64,000 bases of DNA from Streptomyces sp. YPW6 (GTDB lineage: Bacteria; Actinomycetota; Actinomycetes; Streptomycetales; Streptomycetaceae): NCBI RefSeq assembly GCF_018866325.1, contig NZ_CP076457.1, positions 6,297,001-6,361,000 on the forward strand. The letters are read 5' to 3'. The notes beneath the pieces are model-generated. The model made no database searches. It was not told where the DNA came from and saw nothing but the letters and a program-made list of their open reading frames with translations. Below, one piece after another: positions 17,795 through 27,548 of the stretch. The position numbers and the translations under genes were made by a program. Each line of letters starts with the position of its first letter. Position 1 is the stretch's first letter.

Positions 17795-18471
17795 CCGAAC
17801 CCGGCGACCCGACCGGCTCCACCCGGCGGATGCCCACCGTGGAGCAGAGCGACGACGCGCACACCCCGGCCCCGGACGCGCCGGGTGAGGCGCGCGAACC
17901 GGTCCCCACTCTGGACCAGGGCGACGGCCGGGCCGGCCGTTTCTGGTCCGCGCGCCGGGTCCCGGCCGCCCTGTCGGCCCTCGTGCTGCTCGGCGCGGCC
18001 GGACTGCTCCTCTACGACATCGCCGCCGTACGGGCCGGCCATCCGGCCATGCAGTGGCGGCGCTCCCTCGCCGACGGCCTGGCCGAACAGCGCCTCGAGG
18101 ACACCCCCGTGCTCATCGGAGCCGGGGTGGCCGCGGCGCTCGGCCTCTGGCTGATGCTGCTGGCCCTCACCCCCGGACTGCGCGACCTGCTGCCGATGCG
18201 CCGCGACCGCGCCGACGTCCGGGCCGGACTCGACCGCACCGCCGCGGCCCTCGTGCTGCGCGACCGCGCCGTGGAGGTCTCCGGTGTGCAGTCCGTACGG
18301 GTCAGGATGGGGCGGCGGAAGGCGAAGGTGCGGGCACTCTCGCACTTCCGGGAGCTCGACGACGTGAAAGGCGACCTGGACGCCGCGTTGGAGAACGCCG
18401 TCCTGGAACTGGGCCTCGCCAGACCCCCGGCCCTCTCCGTCCAGGTGCACCGACCGGCGAAGAAGGGATGA
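17791..18471 (+). CDS. DUF6286-type membrane protein of the Asp23 operon
   Basis: The 226 residues begin with a disordered acidic N-terminus, then two membrane helices (VPAALSALVLLGAAGLLLYD and VLIGAGVAAALGLWLMLLAL). A C-terminal cytoplasmic domain follows with a KARVRALSHFREL-like segment and VENAVLELGL. This layout fits the DUF6286 family that sits beside Asp23 genes in actinobacteria. ATGA overlaps join it to both neighbours. It may be a membrane receptor for the Asp23 proteins. Confidence 0.8.
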   Translation: MTEPGDPTGSTRRMPTVEQSDDAHTPAPDAPGEAREPVPTLDQGDGRAGRFWSARRVPAALSALVLLGAAGLLLYDIAAVRAGHPAMQWRRSLADGLAEQRLEDTPVLIGAGVAAALGLWLMLLALTPGLRDLLPMRRDRADVRAGLDRTAAALVLRDRAVEVSGVQSVRVRMGRRKAKVRALSHFRELDDVKGDLDAALENAVLELGLARPPALSVQVHRPAKKG

Positions 18472-19055
18472 GCCGCATGCGCTCCACCGTCAACCGGGTC
18501 CTGCTGGCCCTGGCCGGGCTGGTGCTGGTGGTCGTCGGCGGGGCCGTGCTCGCCACCGGCCTCGGCGCGTCCGTACCGTCCTGGTGGCCCTGGGACGGCA
18601 GGGGCGATGTGCTGCTGAGCGCGGCCGACCGGCAGCGCTGGCGCGACGACGGCTGGTGGTGGCCGACCGTCATCGCCGTCCTGGCCGTCCTGGTGGTCCT
18701 CGCCCTGTGGTGGTTCCTCGCCCAGTTCCGCCGCGGCCGGCTCACCGAGGTCCTGGTGGACAGCGGCGACGGCGAGGGCGCCCGGCTCCGGGGCCGGGCC
18801 CTGGAGGGCGTGCTCGCCGCGGAGTCGGGCGAACTGGACGGAGTGGCCCGCGCCCAGGCGATGCTGACCGGCCGCCGCACCGCGCCCCGGTCCCGGCTCC
18901 GGCTGCAGCTGGAGCCGCACGCCGCGCCGCTCGGGACGCTGCAGGCGGTCGCCGACGGGGCGCTGGCGCACGCACGCGATTCGGCCGGTCTGGACGAACT
19001 TCCCGCCGAGGTGCGCCTCAAGGCCGTCAAGCACCGCGCGGAACGGGTGTCCTGA
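18468..19055 (+). CDS. amaP: Alkaline-shock-response membrane anchor protein AmaP
   Basis: The 195 residues contain two membrane helices (VLLALAGLVLVVVGGAVLAT and VIAVLAVLVVLALWWFLAQF) separated by a Trp-rich loop, followed by a cytoplasmic domain. This is the AmaP arrangement that anchors Asp23 to the membrane. The ATG overlaps the upstream stop (ATGA). It closes the operon; the convergent SDR gene ends 35 bases later. Confidence 0.85.
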   Translation: MSRMRSTVNRVLLALAGLVLVVVGGAVLATGLGASVPSWWPWDGRGDVLLSAADRQRWRDDGWWWPTVIAVLAVLVVLALWWFLAQFRRGRLTEVLVDSGDGEGARLRGRALEGVLAAESGELDGVARAQAMLTGRRTAPRSRLRLQLEPHAAPLGTLQAVADGALAHARDSAGLDELPAEVRLKAVKHRAERVS

Positions 19056-19089
19056 CGGCCCAGGGGCGTACGGCCGGGAGTCCCGGCGG

Positions 19090-19845
19090 TCAGAAGCCGT
19101 GCCGGAATCCGCCGTCGACGGGGACCATGATGCCCGTCAGATAGGAGGCGGCGGGGGAGAGCAGGAAGGCCGCGGTCTTCCCGAACTCCTCGGGCGTCCC
19201 GTAGCGCCGCAGCGGGATCCGTGCCTCGTTCGCCGTGCGGGCGGCCTCCGCGTCGCCGGACAGCGCGTCCAGCTCGCGGACCCGGTCGGTGTCGATCCGG
19301 GCGGGCAGCACGCCCACCACCCGGATACCGCGCGGGCCCAGCTCGTCGGCGAGCGACTTGGCGAAGCCGGCGAGGCCGGGACGCAGCCCGTTGGAGATGG
19401 TCAGCCCCGCGATCGGCTCGTGGACCGAACCGGAGAGCACGAAGCCGATCACCCCGCCCTCACCGAGCGCGGCCGCGGCCGTCCGGGCCAGCCGTACCGC
19501 GCCCAGGAACACCGTCTCGAACGCCGTCTGCCACTGGTCGTCCGTGTTGTCCGCCAGGAAGCCGGGGGCGGGCCCGCCGACGCTGACGAGGATGCCGTCG
19601 AGCCGCCCGAAGCGTTCCCGCGCCGTGTCCACCAGGCGCTGGGCGGCGCTCGGGTCGGCGTTGTCCGCGGCGATCCCCAGCACGTCCCCGCCCAGCTCGG
19701 CGGCGGCCTCCTCGACGGACTGCTCGTCCCGGCCGGTGATGATCACCTTCGCGCCGTCGGCGGCCAGCGCCCGTGCCGTGGCGTTGCCGAGGCCCCGGGT
19801 CGCTCCGGTGACGATGTAGACGCGGTCCTTCAATCCAAGATCCAT
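19090..19845 (-). CDS. Short-chain dehydrogenase/reductase with an altered catalytic motif
   Basis: The 251-residue protein has a Rossmann fold with GATRGLGNATA for dinucleotide binding, the NAD-site Asp in IAADNADPS and a C-terminal LTGIMVPVDGGF typical of classical SDRs. At the usual YxxxK position it reads LTISNGLRPGL, so the canonical Tyr and Lys are absent, a pattern I associate with a divergent SDR subgroup. Whether it still reduces a ketone is uncertain. It begins 5 bases downstream of the GH15 stop and is cotranscribed with it. Confidence 0.85.
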   Translation of the reverse strand: MDLGLKDRVYIVTGATRGLGNATARALAADGAKVIITGRDEQSVEEAAAELGGDVLGIAADNADPSAAQRLVDTARERFGRLDGILVSVGGPAPGFLADNTDDQWQTAFETVFLGAVRLARTAAAALGEGGVIGFVLSGSVHEPIAGLTISNGLRPGLAGFAKSLADELGPRGIRVVGVLPARIDTDRVRELDALSGDAEAARTANEARIPLRRYGTPEEFGKTAAFLLSPAASYLTGIMVPVDGGFRHGF

Positions 19846-19849
19846 GGCC

Positions 19850-21643
19850 CTATCCTGCCGGGTCGTCCCCGCCGAGGTCGACAGCCGAGTTCACCAGTCC
19901 GATATGGCTGAAGGCCTGCGGGAAGTTGCCGAGCTGCCGTCCCGCCGCCACGTCGTACTCCTCCGCCAGCAGCCCCATGTCGTTGCGCAGCTGGAGCAGG
20001 TGCTCGAACAGCTCCCGCGCCTCGTCCGTTCTGCCGATCCGCTGCAACGCGTCCACCAGCCAGAACGAGCAGGCGAGGAACGCTCCCTCGTCGCCCGGCA
20101 GCCCGTCCACCGAACCGCCGTCCGTGCTGTAGCGGCGGACCAGCCCGTCGCTGCCCAGCTCGTCGCGGACCGCCTCGACCGTGCCGATCACCCGGGGGTC
20201 GTCCGGCGGCAGGAAACCGGTCCGCACGATGAGCAGCGTCGCGGCGTCCAGCTCCCGCGACCCGTAGGACTGGGTGAAGGTGTTCCGCTTGGGGTCGTAC
20301 CCCTTCGCGCAGACCTCGGCGTGCACGGCGTCCCGCATCGCCCGCCACCGGTCCGCGTCGCCCGGCAGCTCCGGGTTCTCCTCCAGCGAGCGGACCGCCC
20401 GGTCGGCGGCGACCCAGGCCATCACCTTGGAGTGCACGAAGTGCCGCCGCGCGCCGCGGATCTCCCACAGCCCCTCGTCCGGCTCGCGCCAGGTCGACTC
20501 CAGGAAGCCGAGCAGGCTGAGCTGGAGGTTCCAGGCGTGCGGCTTGTCGTCGAGCCCGGCGACGCGGGCGAGCCGGAGCGCGTCGATGACCTCGCCGTAC
20601 ACATCGAGCTGACGTTGCCGCACGGCCGCGTTCCCGGTCCGCACCGGACGGGACTGGTCGTACCCGGCGAGCCAGGGAAGCTCCACCTCGGGCAGCCGGC
20701 GCTCGCCCGCCAGCCCGTACATGATCTGGAGGTCGGCCGGGTCCCCCGCGACGGCCCGCAGCAGCCAGTCCCGCCAGGCCGCCGCCTCCTCCAGATAGCC
20801 GGCCGAGACCATCGCCCCGAGGGTCAGTGTGGCGTCCCGCAGCCAGCAGAAGCGGTAGTCCCAGTTCCGTACGCCGCCGATCTCCTCCGGCAGCGACGTG
20901 GTCGGGGCCGCCACGATGCCGCCGGTCGGGGCGTACGTCAGCGCCTTGAGCGTGATCAGCGAACGCAGTACGGCCTCGCGATAGGGCCCCTCGTAGGTGC
21001 ACCGCGCGGTCCACTTCGCCCAGTCGTGCAGGGTGTGCTTCAGCGCCTTGTGCGGGTCGACCAGCTTCGGGCGCGGCGAGTGCGAGGGGTGCCAGGTCAG
21101 CACGAACGCCACGCTCTCGCCCTCGGTGACGGTGAACGAGGAGCAGGTGCTGAACTGCTGGCCCCACGTCTTCACGGGCGGCTCGCTGCGCAGCCACACG
21201 GAGTCGGGCCCGGCGATGGCGACCCGGTGATCGTCGGACTTGCGGACCCAGGGCACCACGGAACCGAAGTCGAAGCGCAGGCGCAGCACCGAGCTCATGT
21301 CGACGGTGCCGCTGACGCCCTCGACGATCCGCATCAGGTCCGGCGCCTTGTCGCGCTGCGGCATGAAGTCGATGACCTTCACCGTGCCGGTCCGCGTCTG
21401 CCAGTACGTCTCCAGGACCAGCGAGTCCTTGACGTAGGCGCGCCGGGTACAGGTGTCCGAGGGGCCCGCTCCCCGGGGCGCGATGCGCCAGTGGCCGTTC
21501 TCCTCGGTGCCGAGCAGGGCGGCGAAGCAGGCGCCGGAATCGAAGCGGGGCAGGCAGAGCCAGTCGACGGAACCGTTCCTGCCGATGAGCGCGGCGGTCT
21601 GGAGATCGCCGATCAGGGCGTAGTCCTCGATACGTGGGGTCAC
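19850..21643 (-). CDS. GH15-family glycoside hydrolase (glucoamylase/trehalase-like)
   Basis: The 597-residue cytoplasmic protein has an N-terminal beta domain (RIEDYALIGDLQTAALIGRN) and an alpha/alpha-toroid catalytic domain. Catalytic regions are GGVRNWDYRFCWLRDATLTL and, near the C-terminus, DEGAFLACSFWLVDALQRIG. Related actinobacterial enzymes include trehalase and glucan-1,4-alpha-glucosidase-like proteins; substrate not resolved. No signal peptide is seen. The GTG was chosen because upstream in-frame codons lack family character. It forms an operon with the SDR that follows. Confidence 0.9.
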   Translation of the reverse strand: MTPRIEDYALIGDLQTAALIGRNGSVDWLCLPRFDSGACFAALLGTEENGHWRIAPRGAGPSDTCTRRAYVKDSLVLETYWQTRTGTVKVIDFMPQRDKAPDLMRIVEGVSGTVDMSSVLRLRFDFGSVVPWVRKSDDHRVAIAGPDSVWLRSEPPVKTWGQQFSTCSSFTVTEGESVAFVLTWHPSHSPRPKLVDPHKALKHTLHDWAKWTARCTYEGPYREAVLRSLITLKALTYAPTGGIVAAPTTSLPEEIGGVRNWDYRFCWLRDATLTLGAMVSAGYLEEAAAWRDWLLRAVAGDPADLQIMYGLAGERRLPEVELPWLAGYDQSRPVRTGNAAVRQRQLDVYGEVIDALRLARVAGLDDKPHAWNLQLSLLGFLESTWREPDEGLWEIRGARRHFVHSKVMAWVAADRAVRSLEENPELPGDADRWRAMRDAVHAEVCAKGYDPKRNTFTQSYGSRELDAATLLIVRTGFLPPDDPRVIGTVEAVRDELGSDGLVRRYSTDGGSVDGLPGDEGAFLACSFWLVDALQRIGRTDEARELFEHLLQLRNDMGLLAEEYDVAAGRQLGNFPQAFSHIGLVNSAVDLGGDDPAG

Positions 21644-21711
21644 GCCTGGCGTTTTCCCGAACCGGGCCTCCGTCAACCAGCCCGCGTGCCCCGACGGGTG
21701 TGGAGCATGTC

Positions 21712-22515
21712 TCAGGCGCTCGCCGGTTCGGGCTGCCCGGGGGCGTCCGCCGTCGCCTTCCCGGCCGCGGCCTGCTCGCGGTCGCGCCTCTCGCGGCGTA
21801 CGAGAACGATCCAGCCGACCGGGACGGCCGCGACGAACAGCCACCACTGGACGGCGTAGGCCATGTGCGGGCCGATCGAGCTGTCGTCGGGGCGGGCGAT
21901 CCGTTCGGGCAGCTCACCCGGCGGCGTGGGCCCGGTCTGCTCGATGTATCCGCCGAGAACCTGCCGGGACAGCAGCTGGGACTGCTGCTCGCTGTTGATC
22001 AGCATCACCTGCCGGTCCGGCAGCCCCGCCAGGTCCTTGATGCCGCTGCTGCCGGTCGTCTCGTCCGCCTTGAGACGTCCGGTGACGGTCACTTCTCCCC
22101 GGGGCGCGGGCGGCACGTCGGGGAAGGCGGTCTGGTTCGGCGCGGCCGGGACCCAGCCCCGGTTGACCAGGACGGTGCCGCCGTCCTTGAGGTCCAGCGG
22201 GGTGAGGACGTGTACGCCGATGCGGTCGTCGTCCGAGGTCCGGCGGCGGACGACCACCTCGTGCTCGGTGTCGAAGGTGCCCGTCGCGGTGACCGTCCGC
22301 CAGTAGTCCGTGCGGGGGACGGTGTGCCCGGCGGAGGTGAGGTCGGTGACCGGGACCGGCCGCGCGTCGAGGTTCCGCGAGATCAGCGCGTTCTGCTCGA
22401 CCCGGTGCTCGTGCTTGTGGAACTGCCAGAAACCCAGCTCGATCATCGTCGGGATCAGCGCGAGACCGAGCAGGGTGAGGATCACCCACTGCCGGGTCAA
22501 CAGGAAGCGGTACAC
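21712..22515 (-). CDS. SURF1-family cytochrome oxidase assembly protein
   Basis: The 267-residue protein has the SURF1 layout: an N-terminal membrane helix (QWVILTLLGLALIPTMIELG followed by FWQ), a periplasmic-side domain with VLVNRGWVPA, and a C-terminal helix (AVQWWLFVAAVPVGWIVLVR). It helps assemble haem-copper oxidase. The charged tail is Ala/Pro-rich. The GTG start is preceded by TACGGT six bases upstream, predicting a leaderless transcript. Confidence 0.92.
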   Translation of the reverse strand: MYRFLLTRQWVILTLLGLALIPTMIELGFWQFHKHEHRVEQNALISRNLDARPVPVTDLTSAGHTVPRTDYWRTVTATGTFDTEHEVVVRRRTSDDDRIGVHVLTPLDLKDGGTVLVNRGWVPAAPNQTAFPDVPPAPRGEVTVTGRLKADETTGSSGIKDLAGLPDRQVMLINSEQQSQLLSRQVLGGYIEQTGPTPPGELPERIARPDDSSIGPHMAYAVQWWLFVAAVPVGWIVLVRRERRDREQAAAGKATADAPGQPEPASA

Positions 22516-22521
22516 CCCATG

Positions 22522-22527
22522 ACCGTA
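22522..22527 (-). promoter_or_regulatory. -10 box TACGGT for leaderless SURF1 gene
   Basis: TACGGT on the minus strand is followed by exactly six bases and the GTG start. No ribosome site precedes the start. Confidence 0.5.
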
Positions 22528-22593
22528 CAGCCGGGGTCATGGGGTGCGGCACTCAGGGGTACTGCCGGGAAAGCCCGGCCATCAGGCGATCCA

Positions 22594-22827
22594 TCACACT
22601 TTGTCCACGATGCCCGCCTTCCCTTCCGCGCGGGCGCAGTGGGCGCCGCAGTACCAGTGCCCGTCGGCCTCGACGCCCTGCCCGATCACCTGGACCCGGC
22701 AGTGCTCGCAGATCGGCGCCATGCGGTGGATGGCGCAGGAGAAGCAGTCGAAGACGTGCACCGCACCCTGTGCGTGCACCTCGAAGGACATGCCGTAGTC
22801 GTTTCCGCAAACCTCACAACGTGCCAT
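22594..22827 (-). CDS. Small Cys/His-rich zinc-ribbon-like protein
   Basis: The 77 residues carry CEVCGN, a DCFSCAIH motif, CEHC and WYCGAHCA, that is, four Cys/His pairs able to hold one or two metal ions. It looks like a conserved actinobacterial small metal-binding protein of unknown role; nucleic-acid binding or metal storage are both possible. It sits between the SURF1 and exonuclease genes on the same strand with gaps of 78 and 63 bases. Confidence 0.82.
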   Translation of the reverse strand: MARCEVCGNDYGMSFEVHAQGAVHVFDCFSCAIHRMAPICEHCRVQVIGQGVEADGHWYCGAHCARAEGKAGIVDKV

Positions 22828-22890
22828 GCGCCACAGGGTGGGACGCCGGGCCGCCCCGGGCGAGCGGCTGCCGGGCGAGTCGTGCCCGGT

Positions 22891-23913
22891 TCACTCCGAT
22901 GACGCGGTCGGCTCCGGCGGCGCGGACGCCTGCTGCGGCAGGACCGCCCGGTCGGCGGGGGCCACATCGCGCAGCAGATGGGTGAAGGCGCTCTCCTCCA
23001 GGATCGGCGTGCCGAAGGACCTGGCCTTCTGCGTCTTGGAGGTGGCCGCGTCCGGATCGTTGGTCACCAGCAGACTGGTCAGCCGCGACACGCTCGTCGC
23101 CACATGGAGCCCGGCCTCGATCGCCCGGTCCTCCAGCAGCTCCCGGTCGACCGAGGTGTCCCCGGAGAAGGCCACCCGCATCCCCTGCTTGAGCGGCTTC
23201 TCCTTCTCGTACCGCCCCGGGTTGGGATACGGGCAGGCCGGCCGCTTGCGCGAGGGCCGCCAGCTGTTCGGCTGCCGCGCGGTCCGATACCCGACGCGCG
23301 GGGTGACGGGGGAGTCGGACCACTCGGTCAGCGGCCGGCACTCCAGCAACGGCAGCCGCACCCCGCCCCGGGCCGCCGCGTGCAGACTCGGCCGGAACGC
23401 CTCGGCCAGCACCCGCGCGTCGTCCAGGGCGTGGTGGGCCTGCTGCTGGACGACCCCGAAGTGCGCGGCGAGGGAGGCCAGCTTGTGGTTGGGCAGCGGC
23501 AGCCGCAGCTCCTTGGCCAGCGCGATCGTGCACAGCCTCTGCTCGACCGGGGCGACGACCGAGGCCCGGGCGTACTCCCGGGCGATCATCGACCAGTCGA
23601 ACGCCGCGTTGTGCGCCACGAGCACCCGGTCCGCGAGCCGGGCGGACAACTCCTCGGCCACCTCGGGAAAGCGCGGCGCGCCTTCGAGCACGTCGCTCGT
23701 CAGTCCGTGGATCCAGACGGGCCCGGGGTCGCGCTCCGGGTTGACCAGCGTGTACCAGTGGTCCTCGACGTCGCCCAGGGCGTCCAGCCGGTAGACGGCG
23801 GCGGAGATGATCCGGTCGTCGCGGGCGAGGCCGGTGGTCTCCACGTCGACGACCGCGTACCCCTGCGGGTAGGCGGTCGGCCACGGTGCGGCTGTCTGGC
23901 GGTCGTCGAGCAT
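22891..23913 (-). CDS. DEDDh 3'-5' exonuclease with BRCT domain
   Basis: The 340-residue protein starts with a DnaQ-type exonuclease: ExoI VVDVETTGLA, ExoII VLVAHNAAFDWSMI and ExoIII HHALDDARVLAEAF. After a basic linker there is a BRCT domain (GMRVAFSGDTSVDRELLEDR, then TSLLVTNDPDAATSKTQKAR). It resembles stand-alone epsilon-like nucleases of actinobacteria with a DNA-repair or proofreading role. ATG 23913 is preferred over GTG 23919 because TATTCT ends 8 bases before the ATG, predicting a leaderless start there. Confidence 0.88.
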   Translation of the reverse strand: MLDDRQTAAPWPTAYPQGYAVVDVETTGLARDDRIISAAVYRLDALGDVEDHWYTLVNPERDPGPVWIHGLTSDVLEGAPRFPEVAEELSARLADRVLVAHNAAFDWSMIAREYARASVVAPVEQRLCTIALAKELRLPLPNHKLASLAAHFGVVQQQAHHALDDARVLAEAFRPSLHAAARGGVRLPLLECRPLTEWSDSPVTPRVGYRTARQPNSWRPSRKRPACPYPNPGRYEKEKPLKQGMRVAFSGDTSVDRELLEDRAIEAGLHVATSVSRLTSLLVTNDPDAATSKTQKARSFGTPILEESAFTHLLRDVAPADRAVLPQQASAPPEPTASSE

Positions 23914-23921
23914 GGTCACAG

Positions 23922-23927
23922 AGAATA
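23922..23927 (-). promoter_or_regulatory. -10 box TATTCT before the exonuclease gene
   Basis: TATTCT lies 8 bases before ATG 23913 and only 2 before GTG 23919, favouring the ATG as the start of a leaderless mRNA. Confidence 0.45.
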
Positions 23928-24086
23928 CGGGCCGCGACTGACAGTCCCCTATTCGGCGGTCCTTCGGGGGGCGGGCCGGGGGCGACGTGCGAGGCGTTCG
24001 GTCGGGAAGGGGGCAACCTCCCTGTCGGACAAGCGCGTTCCTCTCTCTCGGCTGCCCGTGTCCCGCAGATCCCGCGACGCGGGTTC

Positions 24087-24119
24087 TTGGCAGAAGGTGC
24101 CAAAGACTGCTGACAGCAG
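24087..24119. promoter_or_regulatory. Two adjacent dyads upstream of the sterol desaturase gene
   Basis: TTGGCA-GAAGG-TGCCAA (perfect 6-base arms) is followed three bases later by the 13-base palindrome CTGCTG-A-CAGCAG. The pair lies 64-96 bases before the ATG in a locally AT-richer stretch, and could be binding sites for one or two regulators of either divergent gene. Confidence 0.4.
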
Positions 24120-24170
24120 GTCTCGCATACTTGTGGGTAACAACCTCTAGCCCTCACCGACCGACGGCTC

Positions 24171-24176
24171 TACGGT
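24171..24176 (+). promoter_or_regulatory. -10 box TACGGT for leaderless sterol desaturase gene
   Basis: TACGGT is followed by six bases and then the ATG, with no ribosome site, predicting a leaderless transcript. Confidence 0.5.
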
Positions 24177-24182
24177 GCTCGC

Positions 24183-25192
<1,010 letters not shown>

Positions 25193-25196
<4 letters not shown>

Positions 25197-25891
25197 CCGC
25201 CACCGCCGCCCGCTCCGACGCCACCGCGGCCGGCGGGCGAGCCGAGCGCTTCGCCCGCCCCGTGCTCCTCACCTTCCTTCTCGTCGCCGCGGCCGACCTG
25301 GCCGGGCTCATCGCCGGGGCCGGGACCATCCACCTGATCGCCAAGCCGCTGCTGATGCCGCTGCTCGCCGGGTACGCGGCGCTGCGCGGCGCACCCCGGC
25401 TCCTCGTCGCGGCCCTGCTGTTCGGGTGGGGCGGCGACGTCTTCCTGCTCGCCGATCACGACCTGGCCTTCCTCGTCGGCATGGGCTCGTTCGCCGTCGG
25501 CCACGTCTGCTACCTGACGCTGTTCGGGCGGGGGGAGGGCCGGGACCCGGGAGGTTCCCGGTCCCCGGCGCGCCTGGTCACGGGGGCCGGGTACGCCGTC
25601 GTCCTCGTCGTCTTCCTCGTGCTGATCTGGCCGGACCTCCCGGCGGACCTGCGGATCCCGCTCACCGGCTACAGCCTGCTGCTCACCGCCATGGCCTGGC
25701 GGGCGGGCGTGTTCGGCACGTACGCGGCGGTCGGCGGCGGGCTCTTCCTGCTCTCCGACGCCCTCATCGCCACCGGCATCGCCGAGTGGCCGCAGGCGCC
25801 CGCCCCCGACTTCTGGGTGATGCTCACCTACATCGCCGCACAGGCCCTGCTGACCTTCGGGGTGCTCACGCGGCGGACGCCGAAGGCGTGA
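25193..25891 (+). CDS. Lysoplasmalogenase (YhhN/TMEM86 family)
   Basis: The 232 residues form about eight membrane helices with family motifs KPLLMPLLAGY, FGWGGDVFLLAD and the C-terminal LLSDALIATG. YhhN proteins cleave the vinyl-ether bond of lysoplasmalogens. The GTG overlaps the desaturase stop (GTGA). It resembles the family over its full length. Confidence 0.9.
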
Positions 25892-25952
25892 ACCGGCGAC
25901 CTGCGAGGGCGTGAACCGGCGAAAGCCGTGGGCGTGAGCCCGGAGGAATGCC

Positions 25953-25990
25953 CGAGGGGCCGGGGGAGAACGTTCTCCCCCGGCCCCTCG
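25953..25990. terminator. Bidirectional terminator between lysoplasmalogenase and subtilase genes
   Basis: A 38-bp perfect palindrome, each arm 19 bases (CGAGGGGCCGGGGGAGAAC). It sits between convergent genes and can serve both strands. The perfect symmetry leaves only a minimal loop. Confidence 0.85.
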
Positions 25991-26009
25991 GCCGTACCGC
26001 GGTGTGCTG

Positions 26010-27548
26010 CTACCAGCGCACCGCGTCCAGCGCGTCCACCACTCCGGCCCCGTAGAAGCCGTTGTAGTTCTTGCCGCCCTCGCAGACCGCGTCGATGACG
26101 CCGTCACCGTTGATGTCGTACGGCTCGCCGCACGCCTTCGCGTCCGCCTCCACCGTCAGCAGCGCCTTGACGGCGGCCGGCGAAGCGTAGGGGTGCTTCG
26201 ACTTGATCAGCGCCACGACGCCCGCGACGTGCGGGGACGCCATCGACGTACCCGCCTTGTAGCCGAACTTGCCGCCCGGCAGCGTGGAGAGGATCAGGCC
26301 GCTGACGGCGGGCGCGTCCGGGGTCTGGTAGACCGTCGAGTCGCCGCCCGGGGCCGCCACGTCGATGACGCCCCTGCCGTAGTTCGAGTACGAGGACTTC
26401 AGGCCCTTCGCGCCCGTGGCGGAGACCGTCACGACGCCCGGCAGCATGGTCGGGATGTCCAGGCAGATGCTCGGGTCGATCGTCCGCGTGACCGGCTCGG
26501 TGTCGTTCGGGCTGGTCGTGTCCTCAATCGCGTCGACCGCCAGGTCGTGACGGGAGTTGCCCGCCGCCGCGACGTTCACCGTGCCCTTGCGCTCCGCGTA
26601 CTTCACGGCACGGGTGAGCGCCTCGACCAGGGCGCCCTGGTCGGCGTCGTTCTTGCAGTTGAACAGCCACGGGTCGGTGTAATAGCTGTTGTTGGTCACC
26701 TCGACGCCGTGATCGGCGGCCCAGAGGAACCCGCAGACGACGGCCTCGGTGTAGAAGAACCCGTCCGGGTTCGACACCTTGATGCCCGACACCTTCACGC
26801 CCGGCGCGACACCGGTGACGCCGAAGCCGTTCTTCGCGGCGGCGATGGTGCCCGCGACGTGCGTGCCGTGGTCGCTCTCGCCCGCCGCCGGACGCCAGGA
26901 GCCGGCGGTGGTGTCCGGAGCGCCCGACACGCAGTTCGCCGAGGCGCGCTCGTCGAAGTTGGGGGCCAGGTCCGGGTGGGTGTCGTCGACGCCCGTGTCG
27001 ATGACGGCGACCGTCACCTTCCTCGAGCCCAGCGACTTCTGGTGCGCCTTGTCCGCCTTGATCGCGGGCAGCGACCACTGGAGCGGCTCCAGCGGGTCCT
27101 CGCCGGCCTTCGCGTCCGCGGCGGCGGCCGCCGCCTGCTCGGCGGTGAGCGGCTCCGCTATCGAGCCGACGTCCTTCGTGGCCTGGGGCACGATCGGGTT
27201 CGTGCGGGTGGCGCCCGCCGACTCCACGCCCCGTGCGCGACGGATCGTTTCGCCGAAGGCCGGGTTCTGCGAGTGGACGACGATGACGCCGATCTGCTCA
27301 TAGGTGATGACGACGGTGCCGCCCGCCTTGGCGATCGCCTTCTTGACCTTCTTCACCGTGCCGTGGCCGCCCCGGACGTTGACCACGTACGACAGCTTCG
27401 GTCCGTCGGTCCGCACGCTCACGGCGGCCTGCTCGCCGGTGGGCGCCGCCGCGGCCGTCGCCGTCGGCAGGAAGCCGATCGAGGCGGTCAGTGCGAGTCC
27501 GAGAGGCACCGCGAGTGCGCGGGTCCGTCTCGATGCCAGATGAGCCAT
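26010..27548 (-). CDS. Secreted subtilisin-like serine protease (S8)
   Basis: The 512-residue preproprotein has a signal peptide (basic start, then LAVPLGLALTASIGFLPTAT and an AXA-type site). An I9-like propeptide follows, then the catalytic domain with Asp in VAVIDTGVDDTHPDL, His in SDHGTHVAGTIAA and Ser in GTSMASPHVAGVVAL. The C-terminus adds a Cys pair and a DINGDGVIDAVC calcium-loop-like segment. It should be exported and self-processed. The ATG is the only start that gives a proper signal peptide. It is monocistronic. Confidence 0.94.
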   Translation of the reverse strand: MAHLASRRTRALAVPLGLALTASIGFLPTATAAAAPTGEQAAVSVRTDGPKLSYVVNVRGGHGTVKKVKKAIAKAGGTVVITYEQIGVIVVHSQNPAFGETIRRARGVESAGATRTNPIVPQATKDVGSIAEPLTAEQAAAAAADAKAGEDPLEPLQWSLPAIKADKAHQKSLGSRKVTVAVIDTGVDDTHPDLAPNFDERASANCVSGAPDTTAGSWRPAAGESDHGTHVAGTIAAAKNGFGVTGVAPGVKVSGIKVSNPDGFFYTEAVVCGFLWAADHGVEVTNNSYYTDPWLFNCKNDADQGALVEALTRAVKYAERKGTVNVAAAGNSRHDLAVDAIEDTTSPNDTEPVTRTIDPSICLDIPTMLPGVVTVSATGAKGLKSSYSNYGRGVIDVAAPGGDSTVYQTPDAPAVSGLILSTLPGGKFGYKAGTSMASPHVAGVVALIKSKHPYASPAAVKALLTVEADAKACGEPYDINGDGVIDAVCEGGKNYNGFYGAGVVDALDAVRW

